Positions 1 through 12,389 of a stretch of 64,000 nt of DNA are shown here, one piece after another. Numbering within the stretch: the stretch's first letter is position 1; each line of letters starts with the position of its first letter. Both the position numbers and the translations under genes were made by a program. The stretch lies in assembly GCA_010094045.1 (NCBI GenBank), contig ML986686.1, positions 1-64,000 of the forward strand. The letters are read 5' to 3'. The notes beneath the pieces are model-generated. The model did no database searches. It was not told the DNA's origin and was given only the letters and a program-made list of their open reading frames with translations. The DNA comes from Lojkania enalia. Taxonomy: Eukaryota > Ascomycota > Dothideomycetes > Pleosporales.

Positions 1-1077
1 ACGAGAGGAGAGGAGAGGAGATGTGTTTTTCACACGTCTTCTCCTTTTGAGATTAATGTACGATTTTGTAATCCTATTTAAAATCATGTAGTGAGCTTAA
101 TTGCAATACTATACTATGATTTTATATGACTGGCGGGGCTAGGGAGACGTGGTTTCGGAGGGTTTGTTATGTGAGCATGTCCAGACATACCTAATTAATC
201 TAACGAATTGTTGCTAGTAAGTAATGCTATGATGGGAATACCCGTGGCGATTTACGATGATATATATACATATGTATATGTACACGTTACAAAGCTGTAG
301 TTGATAGTTGTCGCCAGAAAGCAAGACGGCCTATCTATCTATATATTTACAACGAAAACGGAGAAATAAATAGTAGTAAGCAGCAAGTAGTACAAGGTTG
401 TGTGGCGGTATAGTTCGTTTTAATTTGTTTTCCCCTTTCCGTGAGGGGGGGAAGGAGACTGAAGTGGGGAGGTTTTATACGGATATGTGCAATGGGAGGG
501 ATTTGTGTTGTTTGTGTACGCGTGTAGTCCTCGCTCGGACTGGCTTGGTTTGGCTTGAGGGATAGGATGTTTGTTGATGTTACTTAGTTTTGTGCTTGCA
601 AATGGAAATGAATGAGTAGCATCGAACTTAGCGCAGCGTGGGCAAACACTGATGGATCTGATTAATTGCAAGGTTAGATTAGCCCCGGCGTAAGCGTCGT
701 TAGGCGCATCTCCCTCGTAGACATAATAGCTAGGCATTCATTCCAAATACAGTACAGGTTCTGGATATGGTAGTGTGTTCTTCGTCCTATGCACTAAGCT
801 GGACGGGACAGGACATGTTGATTGATTGAATTTGATTGATTCAAAGCCTCATCTCGGTCATTGATATCGATGCTACTGGATTGTATCTACAATAAGCGAG
901 GGTGCACGCCTCATGCGGGCGCCAATCTACATGCGGGGTATCATTTTTTTTCTCTAATGCAGCAAAACGCTCGAGCCCTGCCCAAACCTCAGAAAACGCC
1001 AGGAAACAACCACAAACAAACAAATGACCACCCACACATCAGATAGGATAGCAAAATGGGCGACTAGGCATGTACAC
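1..1077. other. Intergenic, no supported gene
   Basis: No ORF here shows coding character. The first bases are a short GA-rich repeat (gagaggag units). Around 260-290 there is an AT-alternating stretch (tatatatacatatg). The part next to 1078 is the 3' flank of the glycosyltransferase gene. Confidence 0.6.
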
Positions 1078-2549
1078 CTACTTCCGCTTCTGAGAGATCC
1101 TGCCCTCCTGCGGACCAAACCAGTCGCGGATCCCGCACTTAGATTCTAGACGGTGGAATAAATCATCGATCCGATCAAGCATCCAGCCACTCTGCACCTC
1201 CCCCTTCCCCTTTTCACTCGCATACCCCCAGCGAAACTTCTCCGAGATACCGCAGCTCTTGTCACGGTAGGAGAACTGCAGACAAGATGGATTAGCCTCA
1301 CACAGGTCGCGGCACCGATCGAACGACTTCCAGGCGTTACGTTCGGGCTCCGAGAGGCTATGGTCGGTGTTGTAGGACGAGGGTGTGTACTCCTTGTCCA
1401 TGGAGAGGTTGTCCCAGCCGGGCGAATGGGCGCGCAGCTGCGGGCGCACGTACTCGACGAAGATGTCGCGGTGGCGGAGAAGTACGTCATGCTGTAGTCC
1501 GTTAGCAAACAAAATTCATCAACCCTACTCGCCGTAATGGAAAACATCTAGCTTACCCTGGTGAACCACTCCTGTTCGAAACTCCACAACGTAGAGATCT
1601 CGGCCGGCGACATGTGGTGGTAGGTGATGGCCGGATAGCACCATGCGTCGCGGTCAATCTTGTTGGTCGCCGGGTCCATGGTCGCCGGGGAGTCGCCCTG
1701 GAGGTGCGGGAAGGCGCGGTGTAGCGGGATCTTGACGTCCTCGAGGACCTTACCGAGGGCGCAGTCGCCAACCCAATGGGTCGCAGTGAAGTCTTCATAG
1801 TCTTTGATTCGGACGGAGCGCTGCTCCGAGACCCGGCGCATGGCCGGGTTGGACAGGATGAAGCCGGCGCCGCCGTAACCGAATTCGATGTCATTAATGT
1901 AGAGATGCTTGCCAATGTAGTAGGGCTTGTTGGGGTCAAAGTTGCTCAGGTACTCGAGGAGGTTGTTCCAGCCCAAGTAGGTGTCGCTTTCGATGAAGAC
2001 GAACCACTTCGCGTTGGGCATGTGCTGGTAGGCTTGGTCGATCATGGGGAGAAACTTCCACTTGTCGAGTTTCCAACCCTCATTGTCCGTGTTGGTGTAA
2101 TCGCCCTTGAAGGAGCCCGACTGGCTCGTGATGACCTGCTGCTCCTTTAGGCCCTGCCTCCCCTGCTTTTGCAAATGGCGGTACAACTTGAAGTCGTCGT
2201 GGTTCCTCCTCGTGTGCTCACTGACGCGGTGCAAGACGTCGTGGACAGGGTGGCCCTCAATCTCCTCATCTAGGTCGGAAAAGACAGTGAAATGGGGCAC
2301 GCATCGCAGTGTGGTGCGAAAGTGCACAGGCACTGTTTCGCGTGACTCGGTGGCTCCAGTTCGTAGAACAATCAACACGTCATCGGCAATCTCAGACTGC
2401 GAGCAAAACACGTGCTCCTGGGGAAGCGCGGCCGGCCTCGAGTATCGCAGGAAAAAGGTAGGCGAGCTCGAGTGGGTGAAGATATTGACAATGGATGCGC
2501 TGAAGACGGCGCAGAAGATGAGCCTGCAAAGGAACGTGCGCCGAGCCAT
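1078..2549 (-). CDS. GT31/fringe-like family glycosyltransferase, type II membrane protein
   Basis: Two exons, complement(join(1078..1491,1557..2549)), 468 aa. The 65-bp intron has a GTAAGC donor, a TGCTAAC branch and a CTACAG acceptor and joins in phase 0. The ORF opens 150 nt further upstream, but that extension is low-complexity Pro/Ser/Phe translated from a CT-rich leader, so I take the Met at 2549. It gives a short basic N-terminus (MARR) followed by one hydrophobic segment, i.e. a signal anchor for a Golgi-type lumenal enzyme. The core contains FIESDTYLGW, with the acidic ESD (Asp189) in the DxD position expected to bind the sugar-nucleotide metal, then YYIGKHLY, YGGAGFILS and WVGDCALGKVL, the order seen in fungal GT31/DUF604-like proteins. 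The C-terminal part has a Cys-rich stretch (CRDLCEANPSC, then SYRDKSC) resembling a PAN/apple-like fold. Donor and acceptor sugars cannot be told. Family call good, exact role unknown. Confidence 0.8.
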
Positions 2550-4518
2550 GCCTGCAGCCCGCAACGAGTTTGAAGGGAAGAGAAGGAAAGGGAAGGGAAG
2601 GGAAGAGGGGAGAAGAGAGGGAAAAGGAAATGTCGCGCAAAGGACAGAGAGAGGAATGGCAGTTAGTAGGGCCGCGGTCGCCAACGCTGGCGGGGGCAAA
2701 AAGATGGAGACGGGCCTATCTTAAGGCCATGGGCGTAGTGGCAGTAGGTATGTGGTTTAGGTGGGTGGTAGTCGACGGGTAGTGCTAGTGGTGCCGTGCT
2801 CGGGCCGCAATTAGCACCACCACCCAGGGCTCAGCGGCGAGGGCAGGTGCGCGAGAAGGAGAGGAGGGGAGAAGGAGAGGTATCCTGAGGCTGAGGACCG
2901 ATGCGGTGCAGCGCAGTCGGTAGTAATTGTAGTGTGCAGCATGTGCCGTGCGAGGGGAACGCAGCGTCCTGAAAGCCGGGGGCGCCAACGGCGATCCAAA
3001 TCTCTTGTCAGACCGCTTGCTGCAAAACCCGAGGACGCGCGACGATCTATGCCCATGACGTTTGAGGGCGGTGCCGGAGTCACACTGGCCACCTGTCGCG
3101 CGGTCCCGCTTGCGCTGCTACTCGCCCAGCTGGCGTTGAACGCACTACGACAATGGTACTGGCTCAATAGGCGGAGACGGCATTGCAGGAGCCGCTGGAA
3201 TGCGCAAAATAACAAGAGGCCTGCCTGGAGCCGTTGGTGTTTTGGCCTGAACGGATATTTCAAAGCTGCGCCCGGAATGCGCCGCCTCGCCTTGGCGATG
3301 ACGACACCCCGGGGATGCCCACTCCACCCACTTCCTGCGCCTCCAGCCTCTTTACCCAACAGAGCCGCAGCTCGCATTTAATTGCTGGCCCTTCTTTAAG
3401 ATCGGCTGCCCCTGTCCATCACTGTCTGTCACTCGACGCACGCATTTCGGCGCTCTTCGCTGTTTGGAACCATCCATTCCTTCAAACCCCCATAGTTAGA
3501 TTGGGACCACTGGGCTGTCTTGCGCGCTGACGCTCCTCTCTCCGTCCGGTGACTTTTTGGCCAGTCTACGTGCGCAGCACCGCACACACCAGCATTCATC
3601 CTTGGCACCTGAAACACGGCCCATTAGCCGAATCGACTACTTGGTGCAACGTTTACGCTTTGCGCACTGCCTGCATTCCAATTACTGTACTTCCGCTATG
3701 GAGCAGCACGGATGTCGCTCAAGTTTCAGTTCAGGACACGACTGTCGGTAGGAGAGCGAGAGCGGCCCTGTAGAATGTGCCATCAAGCAAAATGGGTTGA
3801 CCGGGCTCTGAAATCCTACCCCAGGATCTGCAGAGCGGCCGCGTCGGGTTTTTTCATCGTCTATGGACCTCGGGATATATATTTATCGCATCACGTGATT
3901 TATTATTCATCGCGCTCTGGATTCTCTTTTGAGAGAGTAGGCGCCAAGGCATTTCCATGCTTCAATGTCCGCCCTTTCCATGAACAACACCCCAACCTAT
4001 TCACCTAACGGTCGCACATCGTTATACCCCGGTGTCTAAACAATCCACAGATTTGTAGTGCTGGTATCCGGGATGATTAGACTAGCGCTCAAGCTAGTTG
4101 AATGCCATCATCTCTCGCCGCAGTACTATAAATTGCGCAAGAAAGCTACGACACATGAACTAGACAATCTTATAAGCACGAATACACTTTACACAGATAA
4201 TTCTTACAATTATTATTGTAGAACTCGAACTTTATTGTATCAGCTATGACTTTAACGGTTGTTGACGGCATCTATCTACCGGAAGATCTGATCCTGTTCC
4301 ATAACTTGTTAGAACATCCTTCGGAATGGGTACACCTCTCCCCTCACCTCGACTCCCTCAAACCCTCTGCCTCCCCACTTAAAAAAAGGGAAATTAGGAA
4401 AGCTATATAAAAACACAACTCGAATGAACTTTACATGTTTTTTTTTTTTTTTTCCTGAAAAAAAGAAAAGAAAAAAAAAACCCAAGAGAACAAAAATTGC
4501 TATTAACAATACCTACAG
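2550..4518. other. 5' flank of the glycosyltransferase gene, then AT-rich intergenic
   Basis: 2570-2635 is a nearly pure purine tract (ggaaa/gggaa units), which is CT-rich on the coding strand just upstream of the glycosyltransferase start, as often seen in fungal promoters and leaders. Up to about 3800 the DNA is GC-rich with overlapping ORFs on both strands but no domain, signal or splicing logic. Beyond 3880 it turns AT-rich, with a T tract at 4438-4453. Confidence 0.5.
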
Positions 4519-4984
4519 CCCCACTCTCTCTTCCACTCCCTTATCCACGCCTTGACCACCTTTACCACAACCACTCGAGGCTTGCATCTCATCCTCCAGG
4601 GTAACTACACCGCCCCGCCGTCCTACAACAGCATCATCGCCCTCCGGAACCTAAACCATAACCTAACAAACATCTTCGACTTCTTCCGGCGACACTAACG
4701 TGCGGATCAGGCGCTCCGCCGCTGGGACGCCAACTGCAGGCAGCAGGGATTGGCTAGGGTAGCAGATGTTTTGAGCACGGTGTGGATGGTGAGTGTGTTG
4801 TTGGAGATGGAGTGGGTGGGTTATGTGGGTAGCAGGTTAGCGTTCGGGGCAGTTAAGGCTGAGTGGTGCTAGAATGAGTGAGTTCCGAACGGATGCTGTG
4901 CTACGCTCGGGAGAGGAGAATGTAGGTAGGATCGCGGAGTTGCTGGCGCAGGTTGTGGCGAGGCGAGACGCTGGGGGATTTTGA
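4519..4984 (+). pseudogene. Decayed C-terminal fragment of an unidentified gene
   Basis: A GC-rich island inside AT-rich DNA keeps coding character on the plus strand. From 4519 the frame reads 59 codons with fungal codon use (segments LFHSLIHAL, YNSIIALRNLN, NIFDFFRRH), meets TAA at 4696-4698, continues in the same frame with equally protein-like sequence (ADQALRRWDANCRQQ) to TAG at 4870-4872, and another frame from 4874 (EENVGRIAELLAQVVARR) ends at TGA 4982. The first stop would be CAA with one C-to-T change, and a CAG-like acceptor (acctacag) lies just before 4519. I do not recognise the family. A living gene with unseen introns is possible but less likely, because no 5' part is found upstream. 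Confidence 0.35.
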
Positions 4985-7900
4985 ATGGTGAGCCTGGGGG
5001 ATGTAAGGGGTTGGGGGTAGGACGGTGGAAGGTGGATGCTAGCGTAGTTGTTTGGATGTTGTATGCGCTGGGGGTAGATTGCGAGGTGTGGTATTTTCCG
5101 ATGCTATGTTATTTGGTTTATGGGGAGTTAGAAATTTTACTACCTTGCATCAAAGTTATTGTCGATATATACATGTATATACTTGGAAGCATAAGTACGG
5201 AGACTGTCGCTTGTCTTGTGTGTCATATTCATACTCCATCACTTACACACTCCTCTCCTCTCACATATTCCTCGGCATATAATACAATCCGAGCCTCTCA
5301 CTCCACAATATAACTATAGTTTCCTTCCTATCTCCACACCACTCGCTCTATTACAAAACGTCACGATTTTCAAAGTCTGAGCAAACTTTATAGTAATAAC
5401 TCAGTCCCTTAGAGCTTCATTGTCCCGAAGACCCAGATCTCAGACCCCGACCCCTTGATCCCAATCAAAACGAACCCGAAATAGTATCTAAGTGGATCTG
5501 ATCCATGTACAATGCCGCCAAATCTAGCGCACCACACATGTACTAGAGGCGGTGCGATGCGAAACCGCGCGGTTTTTGATCTTAGCGACCCAATAGAACC
5601 AGCGTTGGATGCGTAGATACGTGTATAGGTACTTTTGTACGGTGGGGGAGTTAGGTACCTGTTTGGGGCGTTTGTTTCCTTGATAGGATTTATATGTATG
5701 AAGCTATCGCGTATTAGGTAGCATCAATTGCTGATGCCAATATTGATGTATTGAAGGAGGGTAGTGGCCTGCCTGGCCAGAGGCTGGCCGTGGCGAGCCT
5801 ACATAGGCCTGAAAAACAGGCTAGCTATAATAGGATAGTAGATACTCGTGAGAGAAGCATTGATTTTATTTTATTTTTTTTTTTATTTTTTTTTTTGAGG
5901 GGGGTTGGGGGTTCCAGCTACATAAAGATGTGGAGGACTACATGATGCCTAAGTTGCAAGGACTAGTTACCCCAGACCTCTTTTGCCGAGTACGCAATTA
6001 GTAAGTAGCAAGTCTACCGGTCTTGCAAATGCTAGTGTTTCTACGGGATGAGTGCTTGGGAGTTTATATATACCCGAATGATCCGGTCCGATGATTAATG
6101 CCGCCGTAGGCGTCCGATACGAGGTGTAGGTAGATTATATGGTATCACATATATCCCATAGAAACGTCGTAGAACTAGGGGACTTTGAGGTGAATGCTTT
6201 ACCAACTCAGCTCAATCTTTTGAGCAGAAAATTAAAGGGCGATGGCATACTAGAAAGCTGATTCCAAAGCGGCTTCAGACGGGCTACGACATCATGCGGC
6301 CGGATAGTCTCTTTGGGGCTAATCGAGTGAGGCATTCTGATTTGCCGGTTTTTGGGTTTGTGGTGCGAGAATATTGCTGTGGCATTGGAGGCCTTGATGT
6401 CATGGGGTAATCTATCTGCTTATGAGAAAGAGAGGCGTTGGCGTATAGATCATGGTGGAAATGCTTATAATGTTCCGGTGGTATGATTATAACTGAGAAG
6501 AATAGTCATGCTAGCCAATCTAAGCTTAAATGCAAAGATTTGCATATATATGCTAGAAATTGCAGAACGCAAATGTCAACATAGGGCGGGGGGAATCCTC
6601 ACAATCTATTAGTGGGAGTATGGCAATCTACGCCTAAGCTAGGTGGCTATTTCTCGCTACATGGTTTCGGCTCTGCAGTTCTATTCGAAGTGATTTGTCG
6701 TACTTTGTACATCTACGTAACAGTGTATGGAACTCGGATAGTGATTCTGGTGGGAGTTTGGTAGGGGATTCTGTTGGCGCCAATGTCCCAGATAGTTGTT
6801 TGTGGCTTCTGGGTCGTCGTAATAATTGGCTTGGGATTAGTATAGGCTGAGGGGTGATTAGACTGTAATAAGTAGGTTTGGCCTATCTTGGTTTAAATAT
6901 TAGAGCATTGTAACTTCGAGCTGGCTGGAACGGTTCAACGTAAGCTCTAGAGTTAGCCGGTGGGGTGGGTTTGTTTCCTATGAATTCATTTGACCTACAT
7001 CTTCTTACTCTTATCATTGTCTACCCTCACTTAATTCTTTCATGTCAATTATAGGTGGCTCGTAGTGTTCTGAGAGTGGTTCTTTAAGTGTCTTCCTTGA
7101 GGGTAATGGCTTCACTACGGTTTCCCCGGCTAGTGTTTCCCAGTCCAAAATGACCCTAATTTGGCTAGTCACTGGTTATCTAAAATGTCCTGCTAACTAG
7201 TCATTGACTAGCCGTTGAAACTGTAGTGTTAACATTTGTTTTATGGTTATGTTCCAAAGTATCTTCTATCTCATAATGCCTACGCCGAGAATGGAAAATC
7301 TCGAGATACTCAAAAATACTCTGAGACGGATAGACACGTGGCTGGTGTGTGGCTCGCAATAGTATTCCCCTTTCAGTAATTTTCCAACGTATCTCCACCC
7401 CACTATCGGTCCACGTCGCATGTTTCGACAACCTCTCCTAGGGATCTACCGTGAGTTCGTATTTACAGTATATGCACCCCGCGTTGTAGCCAAGAACAAC
7501 CCTTGCAACCTTCGTCATCAATAGCCTCAAGCAAATTACAAAACTATAATAGAGCCCAATATAACAATCCCGGCAAAATCAGGACTTAGCAAGCCGCCAT
7601 CCCGACACTCATTAATGATCGAAAAATTGAGATGGCCACTCATAATTTACTAGTCATCTGCCCCTCTCTCGCCCTTCCCATCGACTGATCCAATTTTCTC
7701 GTTCCACGAATCCGACCACTTCACAATTGCGGCTTTGGTTGTTTCGCAGATATCGAAAGCTCCACCAATCATTATATCGGTGCTTATTGGAGGCATCTGA
7801 GTAGATATGAGACGAGATGGAGAGCTTATTTTCAATCTGCCGCGTACCAGGTTATCAGGACTAGAAAGCCGGAAGGGTAAATGGCTGTGCCGACAATGGC

Positions 7901-8078
7901 GTGCCTGTTAGATGGAGAGTGTGGAGACTTAAGGACCGATCGCCGGCAGGCTCTCGAGGAAATTATAGATATACCTGGGTCCATCATTCCTCGAGATATA
8001 ACTGATCTCCCAGCCTACATCGTGTCAACCCAGGGATTTCTAACAGAGGAAAAAAAAAAAAATCGACTATAACCCACC
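4985..8078. other. AT-rich intergenic, no supported gene
   Basis: Long gene-free stretch with short, stop-riddled frames and homopolymers (T/A tract at 5868-5896). It probably holds decayed repeats, but none could be classified. The last few hundred bases, ending ccaccATG, are the promoter of the endoglucanase. Confidence 0.5.
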
Positions 8079-9006
8079 ATGCGTGTCTCCTTAAACCAAA
8101 TCGCCCTGCTGGCTTTGATGTCTGGAGCGGCAACTGTTGACGCCGCCGCTGGAACAGGAAAAACGACTCGTTATTGGGACTGCTGCAAGGGATCATGTGG
8201 TTGGGCTGGCAAAGCGGCTGTCAACCAGCCTATTCAAAGTTGCGATAGGAACGATAACCCGCTGTCTAACATGGGCGCGAGGAATGGATGCGAGAGCGGT
8301 GGTCAAGCGTACATGTGCACCAGCCAAATGCCATGGGCAGTGTCAGACACCTTGTCTTATGGTTTCGCTGCCGTCAAGCTTGCTGGTGGCAATGAGGGTA
8401 CCTGGTGCTGTGCTTGCTACAAGTAAGCCAATTTTCTTTTCTTTTTCTTCCGGCTTCATCCGTCAGATACCGTAAACATATAATTGGCGATCTTCCATTT
8501 TATCGCCTGCGTTCTTCTACTTCCGTTGCATTCGAACACTGTCACTAAAATCTTCAAGGTTGACATTCACATCCGGCCCAGCCACAGGCAAGGAAATGAT
8601 CGTCCAGGCCACCAATACTGGCGGTGATCTGGGACAGAACCACTTTGACCTTGCCATGCCAGGCGGTGGCGTCGGTATGTTCAACGGCTGCACGAACCAG
8701 TGGGGAGCACCTCCCAATGGCTGGGGACAGCAATATGGTGGCATTTCCTCGCGCTCGCAATGCGACTCTTTCCCTGAGAAACTCAAACCCGGATGTTACT
8801 GGCGCTTTGACTGGTTCATGAACAGCGATAACCCGGATGTCAGGTTCGAGGAGGTGACGTGCCCCAAGCAGATCACTGATAGGAGCGGTTGCATTAGAAA
8901 CGGACAGAACCCTACGCAGGGAATTGATGGTACCTATGTGCCAACTGCGACCAAGGCACCGACACCGAGGGGAGAGGGTAGTCTGGGGTATATGGAGATG
9001 AATTAA
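8079..9006 (+). CDS. Secreted endo-beta-1,4-glucanase, glycoside hydrolase family 45
   Basis: Two exons, join(8079..8422,8559..9006), 263 aa. The 136-bp intron (GTAAGC donor, CACTAAA branch, CAAG acceptor) splits a Lys codon. Residues 1 to about 23 form a signal peptide. The catalytic domain opens with [13 protein letters not shown], carrying the catalytic base Asp34, and after the intron has [13 protein letters not shown] with the acid Asp145. The spacing of 111 residues equals that between Asp10 and Asp121 of Humicola insolens Cel45A. Many cysteines (CC, CNRND-type, CCACY, CPKQ) fit the family's disulphide-rich barrel. There is no cellulose-binding module or Ser/Thr linker; the protein ends shortly after the core. 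It hydrolyses internal bonds of cellulose and related glucans outside the cell. No other plant-wall enzyme is adjacent; it stands between two AT-rich gene deserts. Confidence 0.93.
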
Positions 9007-10365
9007 ATCGATTGTTCGGAAGAACACCTATCATACGAACGGAGCATCAAGAAAAGTGTTCAAGATTGGGAAGTTCGTGGACACTAGGACTTAGGCATCA
9101 TTCATTATCCATATGTAAATACCTATCACGGGATTTTGTCCTATGAACCACTCAACTGCTCCGATTATTATATGCAATTTCCAAATTATTCCCTAATGCT
9201 GCGAAGCGATTAGATAGAGAAAGTAATGTGTCCTGGATGAACTCAACCCCAGCTAGCCCCGCTTCATCTGAAATGAAGCTAAATGTCACAGATGCTTCAA
9301 ATCTTTGTGAGTTTTTTTCGTTGCGTCTAGCTGGTTCCGTAGGCTATGGCATCAGTCTCGAGTTCATGTTTTATTAGTTATTTACTGTGATGAGAGGCGA
9401 ATCTTGTCTCGGGGAGGAAGATGAGGAACTGAACTGCTTGATTGAAGATGGCCAGCGGGCCATATTTATGTACATGGAAAAGGGGTATATCAGCTGATAT
9501 CCAGCGTGATATCTAGAGTGATATCGACCGTGATATCGTAAAACGATATCCGATACAGCTCGGCAGACTTGCCAAAATCCCCATGACATTTACGGTATGA
9601 TGTGGACAGGCACCATTACCAAAGGTTGCTTAAAGATCTGGATAACTTTAAGCTAGTTATGAGCCTCAACTATGTTAATATATATAAGTATTAGGTGGTA
9701 TTTAATTGGGTTCTTCAATGTCCTGAGATTTATAAGCATATGGCTTGCCAAAAAGTTATACTGGCTACTAAGCTTATAATTATTTGGAAATTTTTTTATT
9801 AACAGTGAAAATATTTTATCTATAGAGTCATCAAACTCCGATTTTATTTAAGTCTTAAGAATTATCTGGTCCGACACAATCGCCAATCATAGTTAGATGT
9901 TCATACCAATCTACCCATCCAATCATATTGAGGCAAACTAGAGACAATAAATATGCGAGACGTCGAATATGCAAAGTCAATATTTGAGAGGTGCTAAGAA
10001 AGGAGGTTTATAAGCCTATAGTCGGTGGTGGTACTTAGCCATATATTGGGTTGCACAGATTACTTAACTTGAGGAATAGGCGTGTTACCTAATTTCAGGC
10101 TATAGCTGCGAAGTGCGCAATTTATATCCGTTTGAACGAGAGCATTTCCACCAAGTATAACTAAGTGCTCGAAACTACAGCAGCTTCGTTTACTAATCGT
10201 TCGAATACTCTGTCCCATCTAACATCCTTTATTGTTTCTTTTGTTTTGATATCTTACTTCATCTAACATCGGTTAACGGTGGCCTTTCCAGTGGAGTAAA
10301 ATCTCGTCTCATTCAGCCTTGCTTACGGTTTGAATATGGTACTTACCATATGGTAACATTTTATC
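9007..10365. other. AT-rich intergenic with tandem GATATC array
   Basis: 3' flank of the endoglucanase followed by AT-rich sequence without a gene. The only clear structure is the array at 9494-9550, listed separately. Confidence 0.5.
9494..9550. repeat. 12-bp tandem repeat built on GATATC
   Basis: GATATC occurs at 9496, 9508, 9520, 9532 and 9545, i.e. spaced 12, 12, 12 and 13 bp, with most units reading gtgatatc plus four variable bases. Because GATATC is a palindrome the array reads similarly on both strands. It may be a decayed minisatellite or a cluster of binding sites; nothing in the sequence decides. Confidence 0.75.
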
Positions 10366-12200
10366 AGATTCGCGCGGCGCAAGCATAATGTCGCATTCGT
10401 TAGATCAAGCTATCAAGAATAATGCAGAAATTCCTGTCAATCTTTCCACGTTCACACCTACAAGCCCGAGAACCTCTGCCGAGGGATCATCTGCTGCCCA
10501 TTCTATAGGAAGTTTGTCCGACACAGCCATATCGGACTAGTCGACACCCCATGCCAACGGAAGAGGATAGGGAGGGAAATAATCAGATGGACATCTCTGA
10601 TCATTCTACAGGACTTAAGTGTGAAATACCTCAGAAGAATTAGCCCCGTACGAGATATATCTGATGATCTGAAGGCCCAATTCTGTCGACAAGCATGCTT
10701 CGTATAACACACACCGCACAGGGGATGATAGTTACGAAGTCGACTCCATCGTTTAAGAGCAACTAAAGGGCCATATTTCTCAAGATCTTCTGCCCAGAAT
10801 ACACGGCTTGGTCTGGACACGCACGAAACGTCTTTTTTTCTTAGGATGTTGCTCTACTACGCTTTCTACGCGGCGCATGAAGGAATGGCAGTATTAACTT
10901 CCGACAGCTATGGTGGAATATTCTGCAATGATATTGAGGCTTAACTAATGACTTTAGGATCTAGAGAAGTCGAGGGCGTAGCTTAGAACCTCTCTAATCA
11001 CGAGGGCCATTCAAGGGAATTATTGTTGATGGATTAAAGATATTTCACACATAGGTGCCTTGGCGAGACCCATACTCCGGAATGACACATGACTAAAGAG
11101 AAAGATGAAGAGATAGAGCAAGAGAGATATAAGAGGACTAATGAGAAAGATGATGAGAAATACGAGGACAAAGACGGAGAGAAAGAGGAGGATGGAGATG
11201 GCGATTCTTCCAATGTCAATTCGAGCTCCGTTTTTGGAGAGAATATTTCGGAAACAGAGGCCATAGGGGACGTAGAAATATGATCCATGCCCAAAATTTA
11301 CCGAGTATTCTTCTTGGAGTAACTCGGTGAAGAGGAACGAGATATCTTGCTTCAATTTTGATGGACTACTTGTTCCTAGGAAAGGAGAGCAAGCCTAAGT
11401 CACAAATTGGTAGAAAGCTATTTCAATACTCTAGTCCATTATATACGGGAGTTCATTTAAAGAGCTTTCTTAACTTGAACTTCTTCGTCGAACTACGAGA
11501 AGCTATTAAGGAGTTCGCCTACCTAGTTCCTATTATTTTGGCAGTTTGTGCCTTATGATAATTGTGATTCGGAGGTGCTTTTAGCCATAGGTACAAGACT
11601 AAATCTAAGAGTTATCCGCATCACTATAAGTAGAAACAAAGTTTAGCGGCGGAAGATTGAGAGAGATCAAAGGAACATGGAGGTCGATGAGAAGAAAGAT
11701 GTCCACAAGAATATTTGGCGTTTATAGAGATGGGTTAGAAGAAATTTGAAGAGTCTCATAGCCTCTCTTTTGTACAACCGTTTGCTGATTGAGGTTTCCG
11801 CGATGGAACAGGGTTTTGTTCCATCATCAAGAGAGGACTATTAGCACAAGACCGACTAGTCAATCTGATTGAAGATATTGATAAAGATCTTCAGGGGAAA
11901 CACATCAAGTAGACCATTCTAGACGTGGGCGATCGAAAGAGTGCTTTGTACGATTGATCCTTCACACATAAATGCGCAATTTCCTCCAAGTGGTCAGGCT
12001 CCTCAATGAATGCCCAGAAAGCAATAGAAGCTATTGAGAAAGAGTTTGTAAGGCTATATGTATCGCACGATCCCTATTATAGATTAGCCCTGATATCATG
12101 TGATACCTAGGATAGACAGTATAAATAGCCCTTATCCTCTATAGATATGAATCAACACAGTTCTCCTCCTCATCCGCCCCGATCCTTTACAGAGTTTAAT
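10366..12200 (+). mobile_element. Probable decayed Ty1/copia-like retroelement relic
   Basis: At about 10,360 the sequence ggtaaca is followed by ttttatcagattcgcgcggc, which resembles the junction of an LTR end (..ACA) with a copia-type primer-binding region (consensus TATCAGAG..GCGG). An ATG with gag-like Ser/Thr/Pro-rich reading (from 10,388) follows within 20 bp and soon runs into stops. Downstream to about 12.2 kb all frames are broken and AT-rich, with a purine-rich, Glu/Lys-coding stretch at 11,089-11,280. No intact integrase or reverse transcriptase motif was found, so boundaries and class are tentative. Confidence 0.3.
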
Positions 12201-12389
12201 GCATGAGACAGAAGAAATAACTAGTTAACTTACTAATAAACCCCAACGATATCCAAGAAATGTAGCGTGATGCTTGCTTGAACTCAAGGGTTAGAGAAGC
12301 TATTGTACAGGTGATTGATCACTATCAACTAGTAATCAAACATCGTAAGGAGTTCCTAAATGCATCGGCATCGGAGATGCTCTCCTCTA

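Noticed and set aside
420..737. 105-aa minus-strand ORF
   Set aside because: Composition follows the local simple sequence, with no motif, signal or splice pattern; treated as chance.
2811..3381. Overlapping 188-aa (minus) and 149-aa (plus) ORFs
   Set aside because: Both arise in GC-rich promoter DNA, are Arg/Ala/Ser/Pro-rich on both strands and carry no domain.
6185..6235. tRNA-like block on the minus strand (agctgagttggtaaagc)
   Set aside because: Looks like a D arm, but no matching acceptor, anticodon or T arm could be folded; at most a decayed fragment.
11020..11355. 111-aa hydrophobic minus-strand ORF
   Set aside because: It is the complement of a purine-rich Glu/Lys-coding stretch; the apparent membrane segments are a composition artefact.
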